Source: a virus. From it: 20,421 bases of DNA. The notes below the pieces were generated by a model. That model ran no database searches, had not been told where the DNA came from, and worked only from the letters and a program-made list of their open reading frames with translations. The position numbers were made by a program, and so were the translations under genes. Positions 14,748-20,421 of this stretch are shown piece after piece; positions within the stretch are counted from its first letter, which is position 1, and the number at the start of each line of letters is the position of its first letter. The DNA lies in the IMG/VR virus record IMGVR_UViG_3300025646_008781, positions 1-20,421 of that record, one strand, 5' to 3'.

Positions 14748-14965
14748 TAAACAACTTGTTTTTTTACTAAATACCTTTCAATTGCTTCTAAACGATCATC
14801 AGCATCTGCTAACATAGCAAGTGCTTCTTCAGCATTTTTATAAAAATCTTCTGTTGAATGATCTCCAATACCCGCGGGGTTTTTTTCTAATAATTCTAGA
14901 GTTAATAGAGCTTTTGCTTTATCAGCCACAGCTGATGTATAGAGCATATCTTTTAATCGACTCAT
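14747..14965 (-). CDS. Small hypothetical protein, helical
   Basis: A 72-aa acidic helical protein with no motif I recognise. Repeated Ala/Leu/Glu segments such as KAKALLTLELLEKN (17-30) and EEALAMLADADDRLEAIERY (47-66) suggest two helices that could pair. It is translationally tied to its neighbours: it overlaps the gp62-like gene by four bases and the methyltransferase by one. Its place right after the clamp-loader subunit may hint at a replication role, but nothing in its sequence proves it. Confidence 0.65.
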   Translation of the reverse strand: MSRLKDMLYTSAVADKAKALLTLELLEKNPAGIGDHSTEDFYKNAEEALAMLADADDRLEAIERYLVKKQVV

Positions 14966-15402
14966 AACTTTGCTTTCTTAATTAATTTATCTGCTTCTTC
15001 TTCATTTACCCCCATGTTCCAAAGAATATGGCGTACACCTTCTTTTCTTAGAATATCAATATAATGATCAGCTTCACCTAAACTACATGAAAGGTGTTCG
15101 GCAATATATTCTGCTAATTCTTGATAATTTCTTTTGTTTTCGTTTTTAATGTACTTAAGCCATAGTTTTTTCTTCGGGATCATTTCTCGGTAAATGGTGT
15201 AAATTTGTTTCTTGTTTTGTGGACTAATCTTTTGTACATAATTTACAACATCTATGTAACCTATATACATCGATACATATCTGTGTATCATATAAGAGTT
15301 CCAATTATCCCACGACTTTTCCGAGAAAGAATCGGGATGAGACTTCTTTACAGTTATCTCATCCAACCATCCAAAAATATTTTTTACCTCAGTTTGAGAC
15401 AT
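14962..15402 (-). CDS. 62: Clamp loader small subunit, T4 gp62-like
   Basis: A 146-aa protein resembling the small, non-ATPase clamp-loader subunit gp62 of T4-type phages. Residues 8-13 (NIFGWL) followed by WNSYMIHRYVSMYIGYIDVVNYVQ (32-55), with the conserved N-x-Y-M-I-x-R-x-x-S-M pattern, and IPKKKLWLKYIK (74-85) are the features seen in gp62 homologues. With the gp44-like ATPase it should form the complex that loads the sliding clamp on primed DNA. T4 gp62 is about 187 aa; this version is shorter. It overlaps the 81-aa gene by one base and the 72-aa gene by four. Distant homology makes it less sure than the gp44 call. Confidence 0.82.
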   Translation of the reverse strand: MSQTEVKNIFGWLDEITVKKSHPDSFSEKSWDNWNSYMIHRYVSMYIGYIDVVNYVQKISPQNKKQIYTIYREMIPKKKLWLKYIKNENKRNYQELAEYIAEHLSCSLGEADHYIDILRKEGVRHILWNMGVNEEEADKLIKKAKL

Positions 15403-15647
15403 TAAATAACATCATTTTTATACTCTTCTCTTAATTCCACGGGAATAGTACTTTCCAAAATTTTACCGGTTTGAGGATCATAAAATACAGGAATAGGTAA
15501 TACAGCATCTTCTTCTGCTCCTACCACAAATTTAGATACTTTACGAAGTAATACTCCTTGAGTAAATACTTTGTTTCCTTCTGGGGTTACAATTGCTTGG
15601 GTATTTGCCAAGTCAATGTTAAGATTCATTTGTTGTTGTTGTTCCAT
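15402..15647 (-). CDS. Small hypothetical protein
   Basis: An 81-aa protein with a Gln-rich start (MEQQQQMNLN) and a short beta-rich body: VTPEGNKVFTQGVLLRKVSKFVV (20-42), VLPIPVFYDPQTGKIL (49-64). No known domain is recognised. It stands between the small membrane protein and the gp62-like gene, whose ATG it overlaps by one base. Its position inside the clamp-loader locus is the only clue to its role. Confidence 0.65.
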   Translation of the reverse strand: MEQQQQMNLNIDLANTQAIVTPEGNKVFTQGVLLRKVSKFVVGAEEDAVLPIPVFYDPQTGKILESTIPVELREEYKNDVI

Positions 15648-15650
15648 AAT

Positions 15651-15854
15651 TTATTTATTTGTTTTTGATTGCTTATAATCTAAAATAAAGCCAATTAATA
15701 CTAAAATATTCATACCTAAGCTGGCTAAAATCTCATGTATGTCTTGATAAACTGTTGTCATTAAATGGACATGCCCAATCATCCAGAACGGTATGGCCAA
15801 ATTTTGACTTATCCAAATTAAGAGAAATTTAATGAAATGTTTCATTTTTTCCAT
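15651..15854 (-). CDS. Small membrane protein with two predicted TM helices
   Basis: A 67-aa protein with two hydrophobic stretches, roughly residues 7-32 (FIKFLLIWISQNLAIPFWMI and onwards) and 41-59 (EILASLGMNILVLIGFILD), and a positively charged tail KQSKTNK, so a helical hairpin in the host membrane is likely. It overlaps the FkbM gene by 26 bases (17 if the ATG at 15845 is used), and without it there would be a 180-base void in an otherwise packed region, which supports it as a gene. No family is recognised; lysis or superinfection functions are possible but unproven. Confidence 0.62.
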   Translation of the reverse strand: MEKMKHFIKFLLIWISQNLAIPFWMIGHVHLMTTVYQDIHEILASLGMNILVLIGFILDYKQSKTNK

Positions 15855-16440
15855 ACAACATTGCTATGTCTAATTCTTTATGTATCCATTCAAACTTAAG
15901 ATTAAACCCACACTTACTTAATTTTTCTAAAGTTTTATAAACCCAAACACCATCAGGTGAACATCCTAAATGAATTTCTACAGCAAGCTTATCAACCCTT
16001 TTAAGTAGTTCATCTGGGGTATCAATTATAAATCCATATTCACCACATTCAATATCTATTTTTAAAAAATTAATTTTTAAAATATTATAAGTAGTTAAAA
16101 TTCTATATAAATCCCAACAAGTAGAATCAGTTTTACTATTAGTTATCCACCCTAAATGAGGGACAATATTAGAATCATGTTTAGTATTTTCTACCAAAGA
16201 ATTATACCAAAATTCTTGACCTTCAAATGAGTATACTTTTGAAGCACCTTTGATATCTCTAGCATATCTACTAAAAATACCAATATTTGCTCCACAATCT
16301 ACTACAACATCCCCCGGTTCAACTTCAACACCAAATCTAGAGTATTCGTTATCATAAATAATTTCATCGTAAAAAGCCTGTAGGACTTTTGCATCATTAT
16401 CACCTTCACTTAATTCTGGAAATGAAAAATTATCAAGCAT
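15829..16440 (-). CDS. FkbM-family methyltransferase
   Basis: A 203-aa SAM-dependent methyltransferase of the FkbM family. The SAM site DVVVDCGANIGIFSRYA is at 44-60, VYSFEGQEFWYNSLVEN is the strand 2 acidic region, and FLKIDIECGEYGFI the FkbM motif corresponding to KIDVEGAE. FkbM enzymes commonly methylate hydroxyls on sugars in O-antigens and antibiotics, and here it may act on the glycan built by downstream genes. It sits between the two clamp-loader genes, where T4 has none, three bases after the gp44-like stop. No membrane or signal segment is seen. Confidence 0.84.
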   Translation of the reverse strand: MLDNFSFPELSEGDNDAKVLQAFYDEIIYDNEYSRFGVEVEPGDVVVDCGANIGIFSRYARDIKGASKVYSFEGQEFWYNSLVENTKHDSNIVPHLGWITNSKTDSTCWDLYRILTTYNILKINFLKIDIECGEYGFIIDTPDELLKRVDKLAVEIHLGCSPDGVWVYKTLEKLSKCGFNLKFEWIHKELDIAMLYGKNETFH

Positions 16441-16442
16441 AT

Positions 16443-17354
16443 TTACTTAAGTTCAATTAATTTAGCAATAAGGGCCATTACATTGATTTCTTTATCAATA
16501 CGAAAATTAGCTTGATATGAATATTCATTTATAAGGATTGCCACCATTCCTTCATTGCCAGACGCATATACTCCAGCGTTATCATAAAGGAAACGATATA
16601 ATTCCTCAAAATCTTGTACATTCGCATTTGCAATAACTTGTCTAATTTCATTCCATTTTGGTTTTGGCTGTGACAACATTTTAACTACTTGAATCATATA
16701 ATTAGATGATACAAGTATTGATTTATCTATTACTACCTCATCACCTTGAATTGATAATTGAATAGTATTAAGCATTTTACGAATATCAGGATAATACTGA
16801 TTTATAATGCTTTTTAAATCATCAGCAGTGCAATCTACTTTTTCCTCTTTTAAAACATTTATAAGATGATAAGCAATATCCTGCTTTGATGGAGGTACTA
16901 TTTTAAGTGTTTGACAACGTGATTGTAAAGGATCAATAATACGCTCTACATAATTACAGGTTAAAATAAAACGTGTAGTACGTGAGAACGTTTCAATGAC
17001 ATTACGAAGAGATGCCTGCGCCTGGATAGTGAGGAAATCTGCTTCATCTAAGATAACTACTTTAATAGATTTAAATGAAGCTGCTGATGCAAAACCTGAT
17101 ACTTTATCTCTAATAGTTTCAATACCTCTTTCATCACTAGCATTGATGTAGAGATAATCACAATCTAGATTGCGTACAATAAGTTTAGCAAGAGTAGTTT
17201 TTCCAGTACCAGCTGGTCCGTAGAAAATTAGGTTTTGGATATCGTTTTGGGAGAGATATTGGGAAATGGTTTTTTTAATATTCTCATTTCCAACATACTC
17301 GTCTAATACTTTAGAACGATACTTTTCAACTAATAGAGTGTGGTCCTTCATCAA
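16443..17354 (-). CDS. 44: Clamp loader large subunit ATPase, T4 gp44-like (RFC small subunit fold)
   Basis: A 303-aa AAA+ ATPase with the order typical of RFC/gp44 clamp loaders: Walker A GPAGTGKTT at 46-54, Walker B VVILDEAD at 99-106, sensor 1 LTCNYVERI at 131-139 and the SRC motif at 145-147 that supplies the arginine finger to the neighbouring subunit. T4 gp44 is 319 aa, so the protein is complete. With the gp62-like protein it should open the sliding clamp on DNA at the replication fork. The ATG at 17354 (or 17351) overlaps the upstream 70-aa gene by 29 (or 26) bases. The clamp itself (gp45) is not in the window. Confidence 0.93.
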   Translation of the reverse strand: MMKDHTLLVEKYRSKVLDEYVGNENIKKTISQYLSQNDIQNLIFYGPAGTGKTTLAKLIVRNLDCDYLYINASDERGIETIRDKVSGFASAASFKSIKVVILDEADFLTIQAQASLRNVIETFSRTTRFILTCNYVERIIDPLQSRCQTLKIVPPSKQDIAYHLINVLKEEKVDCTADDLKSIINQYYPDIRKMLNTIQLSIQGDEVVIDKSILVSSNYMIQVVKMLSQPKPKWNEIRQVIANANVQDFEELYRFLYDNAGVYASGNEGMVAILINEYSYQANFRIDKEINVMALIAKLIELK

Positions 17355-17538
17355 ATAATATTTTTGCTATTTCGTGTAATGGGAAATTTACTTCTATCGA
17401 TCCCCTTAATAATTGAATATACAATCTTCTACTGTGGAGAACACGATATATTTTACCAATTATGTATTCTTGTTCTCCAATAATAATTTTATCACCTTTT
17501 AAAGGATGCTCATCAACAAAAATATCAGTGTCTCTCAT
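17326..17538 (-). CDS. Small hypothetical protein
   Basis: A 70-aa protein, likely a small beta-barrel-like fold: KIIIGEQEYIIGKIYRVL (17-34), RRLYIQLLRGSIEVNFPL (37-54). No family is recognised. It overlaps the 90-aa gene by four bases and the gp44-like start by 29 bases, so translation of the ATPase may depend on it. The short length and lack of motif keep the functional claim empty; it is listed because packing and codon style match real neighbours. Confidence 0.65.
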   Translation of the reverse strand: MRDTDIFVDEHPLKGDKIIIGEQEYIIGKIYRVLHSRRLYIQLLRGSIEVNFPLHEIAKILFDEGPHSIS

Positions 17539-17807
17539 ACTCCTTGTCTAAATTCTCCGTACAACGAATACATTTTAGGTTGTTCTTTTACTACTTCTTC
17601 TTCGTGAGTTTGAATAGCGTATAGCTTACTGTTCATAGGATCTAACCTATAAGCACCTTTAAAACCTGTTTGATGAAGAAATGCTTCTAAGGTATCAGTT
17701 AAAGTTTTAAATACCTCTTTTTTAGGATCACCAACGAGTGTCCACCTGTCTCCAGGTGGCACTCTAGTGGCAATCAATTCATTATGTTCTACTACTTTTG
17801 TTTCCAT
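17535..17807 (-). CDS. Small hypothetical protein with a hairpin in its 5' coding part
   Basis: A 90-aa protein of unknown function. Visible segments are RVPPGDRWTLVGD (15-27), a helix KEVFKTLTDTLEAFLHQTG (30-48) and an acidic linker EEEVVKEQPK (69-78) before a basic/aromatic end. It starts on the last base of the groEL stop codon (TAATG), so it is made from the groEL transcript. Its first part contains the perfect inverted repeat listed separately at 17742-17759, in a region much richer in G/C than its surroundings. Confidence 0.66.
   Translation of the reverse strand: METKVVEHNELIATRVPPGDRWTLVGDPKKEVFKTLTDTLEAFLHQTGFKGAYRLDPMNSKLYAIQTHEEEVVKEQPKMYSLYGEFRQGV
17742..17759 (-). other. GC-rich hairpin with GNRA-type loop at the groEL 3' boundary
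   Basis: The transcript strand reads CCACCTG-GAGA-CAGGTGG: a perfect 7-bp stem closed by GAGA, a GNRA tetraloop sequence. It begins about 48 bases below the groEL stop and the start codon of the 90-aa gene. No U-run follows, so it is not a typical terminator. It could protect or separate the groES-groEL mRNA or modulate translation, or be only a coding coincidence. Confidence 0.45.
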
Positions 17808-19432
17808 TAATATCCATGAATTTCATCAGGTACAGGATCTTTTTTATCAGCTACTGGAACCAAAGTACATTCTGTAAGCAATAATGTTCCTGCAACTGAA
17901 GCAGCATTTTCAAGAGCTGTACGGGTTACTTTAGTAGGATCAATAATACCAGCTTTTTTCATGTTTACAACTTCTTCTGTTTTAAGATTGTAACCAGCCC
18001 AAATATCATTTCCTGATTCTACTAATCGGTATTTACCAATCATTTGAGCATCTGTTGAAGAATAACCAGCATTAACAAGAATTTGTTCAAATGGTTTACC
18101 ACAAGCTTGGTATACGATTTGTGAGCCAATACTACCTTTGTTTTCAATTGTTTCACGAGCATACAATAAGGCAGCACCACCACCAGGGACAATACCTTCT
18201 TCTAAAGCAGCTTTAGTTGCTTGAAGTGCATCATCAACACGGTCTTTCTTTTCACGCATTTCGGTTTCATTATAACCACCTACGTGGATAATAGAAACAC
18301 CACCTACCATTTTAGCTAAACGGTTTTGAAGTTGTTCAACTGCATAAGGAGTATCAGCTTGGGAAATTTGAGCTTGAAGTTCTTCAACTCGAGCTTCAAT
18401 AGCTTCTTCTGAACCTTTACCATCTACAATTGTAGTTTCTTCTTTAGAAACTGTTACAGCACGAGCTTGACCAAACCAGTCCCAGCTAAATTTGTCAAGT
18501 TTCATACCTTTATCCTTATCAAAAACAACACCACCAGTTACAGTAGCAATATCTTCTAAGATAAGTTTACGGCGATCACCAAAATCAGGAGCTTTAACAG
18601 CACATACTTTTAGGGTACCACGAGCTTTGTTTACAATCAAAGTTGCAAGAGCTTCATTTTCAACATCATCAGCAATAATCAATAGAGATTTGTTTGTAGC
18701 TGATACTTGTTCTAGGATTGGAAGTAATTCTTTTACTTGAGTAAATTTATGATTTGCAATCAAAATATAAGCATCTTCAAGTTTACAAGTCATTGTGTTG
18801 TTATCAGTAACAAAGAAATGTGATTTGTATCCTTTTCCAAACTGCATACCTTCTACAGTTTCAAGGTAAGTTTCACCTGATTTACTTTCTTCAATATGAA
18901 CAACCCCATCGCGACCTACTTTTTCAATAGCTGTAGCTACTAATTTACCTACTTCAGAATCATTATTAGCTGAAATAGTAGCTACTTGTTGAAGTTGATC
19001 CTCAGAAGAAATATCCTCAGTATTAGAACGAAGTGTTTCAACTACTTGTTTAACCGCTTTATCAATACCACGTTTAATTTCTACAGCATTAGCCCCATTA
19101 TTTAAATGTTGCAAACCTGCTTTAATCATTTCACGTGCCAATAAAGTAGAAGTAGTAGTACCATCACCAGCTTTATCAGCAGTTTTCATAGCAGCTGCTT
19201 TAACTACTTGAACACCCAACTGTTTTAGGTTACCATCAACATAAACGTTTTTAGCTACAGTAACACCATCTTTAGTTGATTGTGGGAGTGAAGGATGTTG
19301 ATCAATCAATACATTTCGTCCATTAGGACCAAGTGTACTTACTACGGCATCGGCAAGAATGTCAATACCAGCCATTAGTTCTTTTCGTGCCTCAGCACCA
19401 AATTTAATTTCTTTTCTTAAGTCAATAGGCAT
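17807..19432 (-). CDS. groEL: GroEL-type group I chaperonin, 541 aa
   Basis: A full-length 541-aa group I chaperonin. The ATPase residues are in place: TKDGVTVAKN holds the equivalent of Asp52, GDGTTTSTLLA that of Asp87, and RVDDALQATKAALEEGIVPGGG that of Asp398 and the conserved glycine triplet. The apical domain keeps the aromatic substrate face in GYKSHFFVTDNN. The C-terminus ends DKKDPVPDEIHGY and lacks the Gly-Gly-Met repeat tail of most bacterial GroELs. Two bases separate it from groES, so it is one operon. It should form a folding chamber with the phage GroES, presumably for phage proteins such as capsid. No host-like SD is seen before the ATG. Confidence 0.95.
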   Translation of the reverse strand: MPIDLRKEIKFGAEARKELMAGIDILADAVVSTLGPNGRNVLIDQHPSLPQSTKDGVTVAKNVYVDGNLKQLGVQVVKAAAMKTADKAGDGTTTSTLLAREMIKAGLQHLNNGANAVEIKRGIDKAVKQVVETLRSNTEDISSEDQLQQVATISANNDSEVGKLVATAIEKVGRDGVVHIEESKSGETYLETVEGMQFGKGYKSHFFVTDNNTMTCKLEDAYILIANHKFTQVKELLPILEQVSATNKSLLIIADDVENEALATLIVNKARGTLKVCAVKAPDFGDRRKLILEDIATVTGGVVFDKDKGMKLDKFSWDWFGQARAVTVSKEETTIVDGKGSEEAIEARVEELQAQISQADTPYAVEQLQNRLAKMVGGVSIIHVGGYNETEMREKKDRVDDALQATKAALEEGIVPGGGAALLYARETIENKGSIGSQIVYQACGKPFEQILVNAGYSSTDAQMIGKYRLVESGNDIWAGYNLKTEEVVNMKKAGIIDPTKVTRTALENAASVAGTLLLTECTLVPVADKKDPVPDEIHGY

Positions 19433-19434
19433 AA

Positions 19435-19728
19435 TTATTCGGGTTTAATTCGTGCTAAAATTTGATTTTCGGGCCCAATAAAATATTCTTCACTATCATA
19501 TTCTAATTTGGTAAAACCCATTGTAGGCAATACTACAATATCTCCTACTTTTACTTCACATGGGATGAATGTACCTGTTACTGTATATTTACCAGGCCCA
19601 ACAGCTACAACTTCTCCTTTTTCATTTCGGTCTTTTCCCAAATCTGGGACAACAATGTTACCATACATTGTTTCTTCTTCTTCAATCGGTTTTACAATAA
19701 CCGCATCAAACAGTGCTTCTAATTTCAT
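19435..19728 (-). CDS. groES: GroES co-chaperonin
   Basis: A 97-aa GroES, the normal length of the family. It starts MKLEALFDAVIVKPIEEEET, carries the mobile loop at about 16-33 with Gly23-Asn24-Ile25-Val26-Val27 at the position of the E. coli Gly-Gly-Ile-Val-Leu contact, then GEVVAVGPGKY (38-48) and KVGDIVVLPTMGFTKLEYD, the roof-to-core strands, and ends ILARIKPE. The normal mobile loop suggests it can bind a GroEL ring, most likely the one encoded next. It overlaps the 99-aa gene by four bases. T4 instead uses gp31, an unusual GroES replacement; this gene is a much more canonical GroES. Confidence 0.93.
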   Translation of the reverse strand: MKLEALFDAVIVKPIEEEETMYGNIVVPDLGKDRNEKGEVVAVGPGKYTVTGTFIPCEVKVGDIVVLPTMGFTKLEYDSEEYFIGPENQILARIKPE

Positions 19729-20024
19729 ATTCCAATTTTATTAAACAATTTTTCCATTTCGTCTTGCAAACGTTGCCATTCATGAATATACTCCATAATT
19801 GAATTATATTCACTCTTTAAATCTAACTTAGATTTAGCGATTGCCCTAAGAGCATGGGATAACTTCCCATAATGGCCTAAGGGTTTTTCATAGGTTTTGC
19901 CCAAGCTACCTTTTTCTAAATTAGCTGGATCAGGAGTAACTGTATGAACAACAGTGTAGCAATACTGATCTTTTGAAAGATGGAATGGTTCGAGTGCAGG
20001 ATCTTTAATAATAGTATAACTCAT
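19725..20024 (-). CDS. Hypothetical protein upstream of groES
   Basis: A 99-aa protein beginning MSYTIIKDPALEPFHLS, with YCYTVVHTVTPD (21-32) and KTYEKPLGHYGKLSHALRAI (44-63), a strand-rich part followed by helical IAKSKLDLKSEYNSIMEYIH and DEMEKLFNKIG. The pattern of a strand pair followed by 'LG.Y..L..AL..I' resembles small phage proteins of unknown role that I cannot name with certainty. It is the first gene below the promoter-like element in the largest gap and heads the groES-groEL operon, which is its main context. A regulatory or chaperone-partner role is only a guess. Confidence 0.68.
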   Translation of the reverse strand: MSYTIIKDPALEPFHLSKDQYCYTVVHTVTPDPANLEKGSLGKTYEKPLGHYGKLSHALRAIAKSKLDLKSEYNSIMEYIHEWQRLQDEMEKLFNKIGI

Positions 20025-20041
20025 AATTTTTATTTATAACG

Positions 20042-20072
20042 TGAATATACGAATTCTTTATAACAAAACCAA
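20042..20072 (-). promoter_or_regulatory. Candidate promoter TTGG-N19-TATATTCA for the groES-groEL operon
   Basis: On the minus strand TTGG (20072-20069) is followed after exactly 19 bases by TATATTCA (20049-20042), close to the Bacteroidota -7 consensus TAnnTTTG. It lies in the 66-base gap between the Hsp20 stop at 20091 and the ATG at 20024, 17 bases above that ATG. The same spacing occurs at 14220-14190. Between this element and the ATG lies TATAAATA (20038-20031), a T4 late-promoter-like sequence that is treated as secondary. Confidence 0.5.
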
Positions 20073-20090
20073 CTTTAGGGAGTGATTTAT

Positions 20091-20421
20091 TTACTTAATT
20101 TTAATTGCTTTGGGTTTAGATTCTTCAGCAAATGGGATTCTAATTCCTAGCAATCCATTTTCCATCATTGCCTCCGTTTTAGAGAGGTCAAATTTAGAAG
20201 CAATTTTATAACCTAAATTAAATGAACGCTTAGCAATCCCTCTATGAATGTAATTACACTCATTAGTCTCACAACAAGCTTCATCTTTGGGTTTATTGTA
20301 GGAAATTCTAAGAACGTCTCCTTCGATATTAATTTCAATATCGGATTTAGTAAGACCAGTACAGGCAATATCAAAATGAAGCCCATGCTTGTTCTCAAAA
20401 ATATCTACTGGGTGGGAAAAT
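20091..20421 (-). CDS. Hsp20/alpha-crystallin small heat shock protein, 5' end cut by window
   Basis: The gene enters from the right edge without its start, and about 109 residues plus a stop (TAA at 20091-20093) are visible. I translated it directly. It begins within the alpha-crystallin domain, FSHPVDIFENKHGLHFDIAC, then GLTKSDIEINIEGDVLRISY, the family's strand order. The C-terminal part has RGIAKRSFNLGYKIASKFDL and MENGLLGIRIPFAEESKP, the A-x-x-x-n-G-v/l-L motif followed by the I-x-I/V-like end. This form matches Hsp20 of T4-type cyanophages and relatives. Between strands it carries a cysteine group (CCETNEC), uncommon in the family. It should act as an ATP-independent holdase, possibly handing clients to the GroEL encoded below. 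Confidence 0.88.
   Translation of the reverse strand, partial: FSHPVDIFENKHGLHFDIACTGLTKSDIEINIEGDVLRISYNKPKDEACCETNECNYIHRGIAKRSFNLGYKIASKFDLSKTEAMMENGLLGIRIPFAEESKPKAIKIK

Noticed and set aside
14871-14888. CCCGCGGG followed by a T-run on the plus strand, terminator-like
   Set aside because: The palindrome has no loop, lies inside a minus-strand coding gene, and no plus-strand gene exists for it to terminate.
20031-20038. TATAAATA on the minus strand, identical to the T4 late promoter core
   Set aside because: It is only six bases above the ATG and such A/T-rich strings precede many starts here; a TTGG/TATATT element fits better. It stays possible.
20213-20398. 61-aa hydrophobic reading frame on the minus strand
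   Set aside because: It lies entirely within the Hsp20 gene in another frame; the Hsp20 frame has clear family motifs and runs through the edge.

Overview
The window looks like a stretch of a T4-type (myovirus-like) phage genome, AT-rich, probably infecting a Bacteroidota host. The phage call rests on a T4 gp44-like clamp-loader ATPase, a gp62-like clamp-loader subunit, a T4-phage-type Hsp20, very tight packing with 1-4 nt start/stop overlaps, and all genes lying on the minus strand. The host call is inference: starts lack Shine-Dalgarno sequences and are preceded by A/T-rich tracts, and three of the few intergenic gaps carry elements like the Bacteroidota promoter (TTG, about 20 bp, TAnnTTTG). 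Transcription runs from high to low coordinates, so the layout is given in that order. || 20421-17535, proteostasis block: 3' end of an Hsp20 gene, a promoter-bearing gap, a 99-aa unknown, GroES, a complete GroEL and a 90-aa unknown whose start carries a GC-rich hairpin. || 17538-13761, replication and nucleotide block: a 70-aa unknown, gp44-like ATPase, FkbM methyltransferase, a small membrane protein, an 81-aa unknown, gp62-like subunit, a 72-aa unknown, a class I methyltransferase and a DUF1599 (nucleotide-modification-associated) protein. The two clamp-loader genes, adjacent in T4, are split here by three inserted genes. || 13759-4220, glycan assembly block: a GT-A glycosyltransferase, a Cas4/RecB-like PD-(D/E)XK nuclease with an Fe-S cysteine set, a HAD-phosphatase/sugar nucleotidyltransferase fusion, a glycosyltransferase-like protein, a short GDPD-like protein, a ribbon-helix-helix-like protein, two GT-B glycosyltransferases, a zinc-ribbon protein, another GT-A enzyme, a 132-aa unknown and a GT10 (fucosyltransferase-like) enzyme. 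|| 4223-1, sugar-modification block: an RmlC-like cupin, a split thiamine-diphosphate (TPP) enzyme pair resembling pyruvate dehydrogenase E1 alpha and beta but lacking the transketolase C-terminal domain, a DegT-fold enzyme whose PLP lysine is replaced by histidine (the signature of ColD/RfbH 3-dehydratases), an extended SDR lacking the catalytic tyrosine, and a second, partial SDR. || The most interesting reading is that the last block makes an unusual sugar: the ColD-like enzyme removes the 3-hydroxyl of a nucleotide-4-keto-sugar, the TPP pair adds a two-carbon branch, the RmlC-like and SDR enzymes epimerise or reduce it, and the glycosyltransferases upstream place it on a glycan (phage particle, host surface or possibly DNA). 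This pathway is inference; the individual domain calls are much firmer. No tRNA, insertion sequence, CRISPR array or attachment site was recognised, and no gap exceeds about 70 bases.
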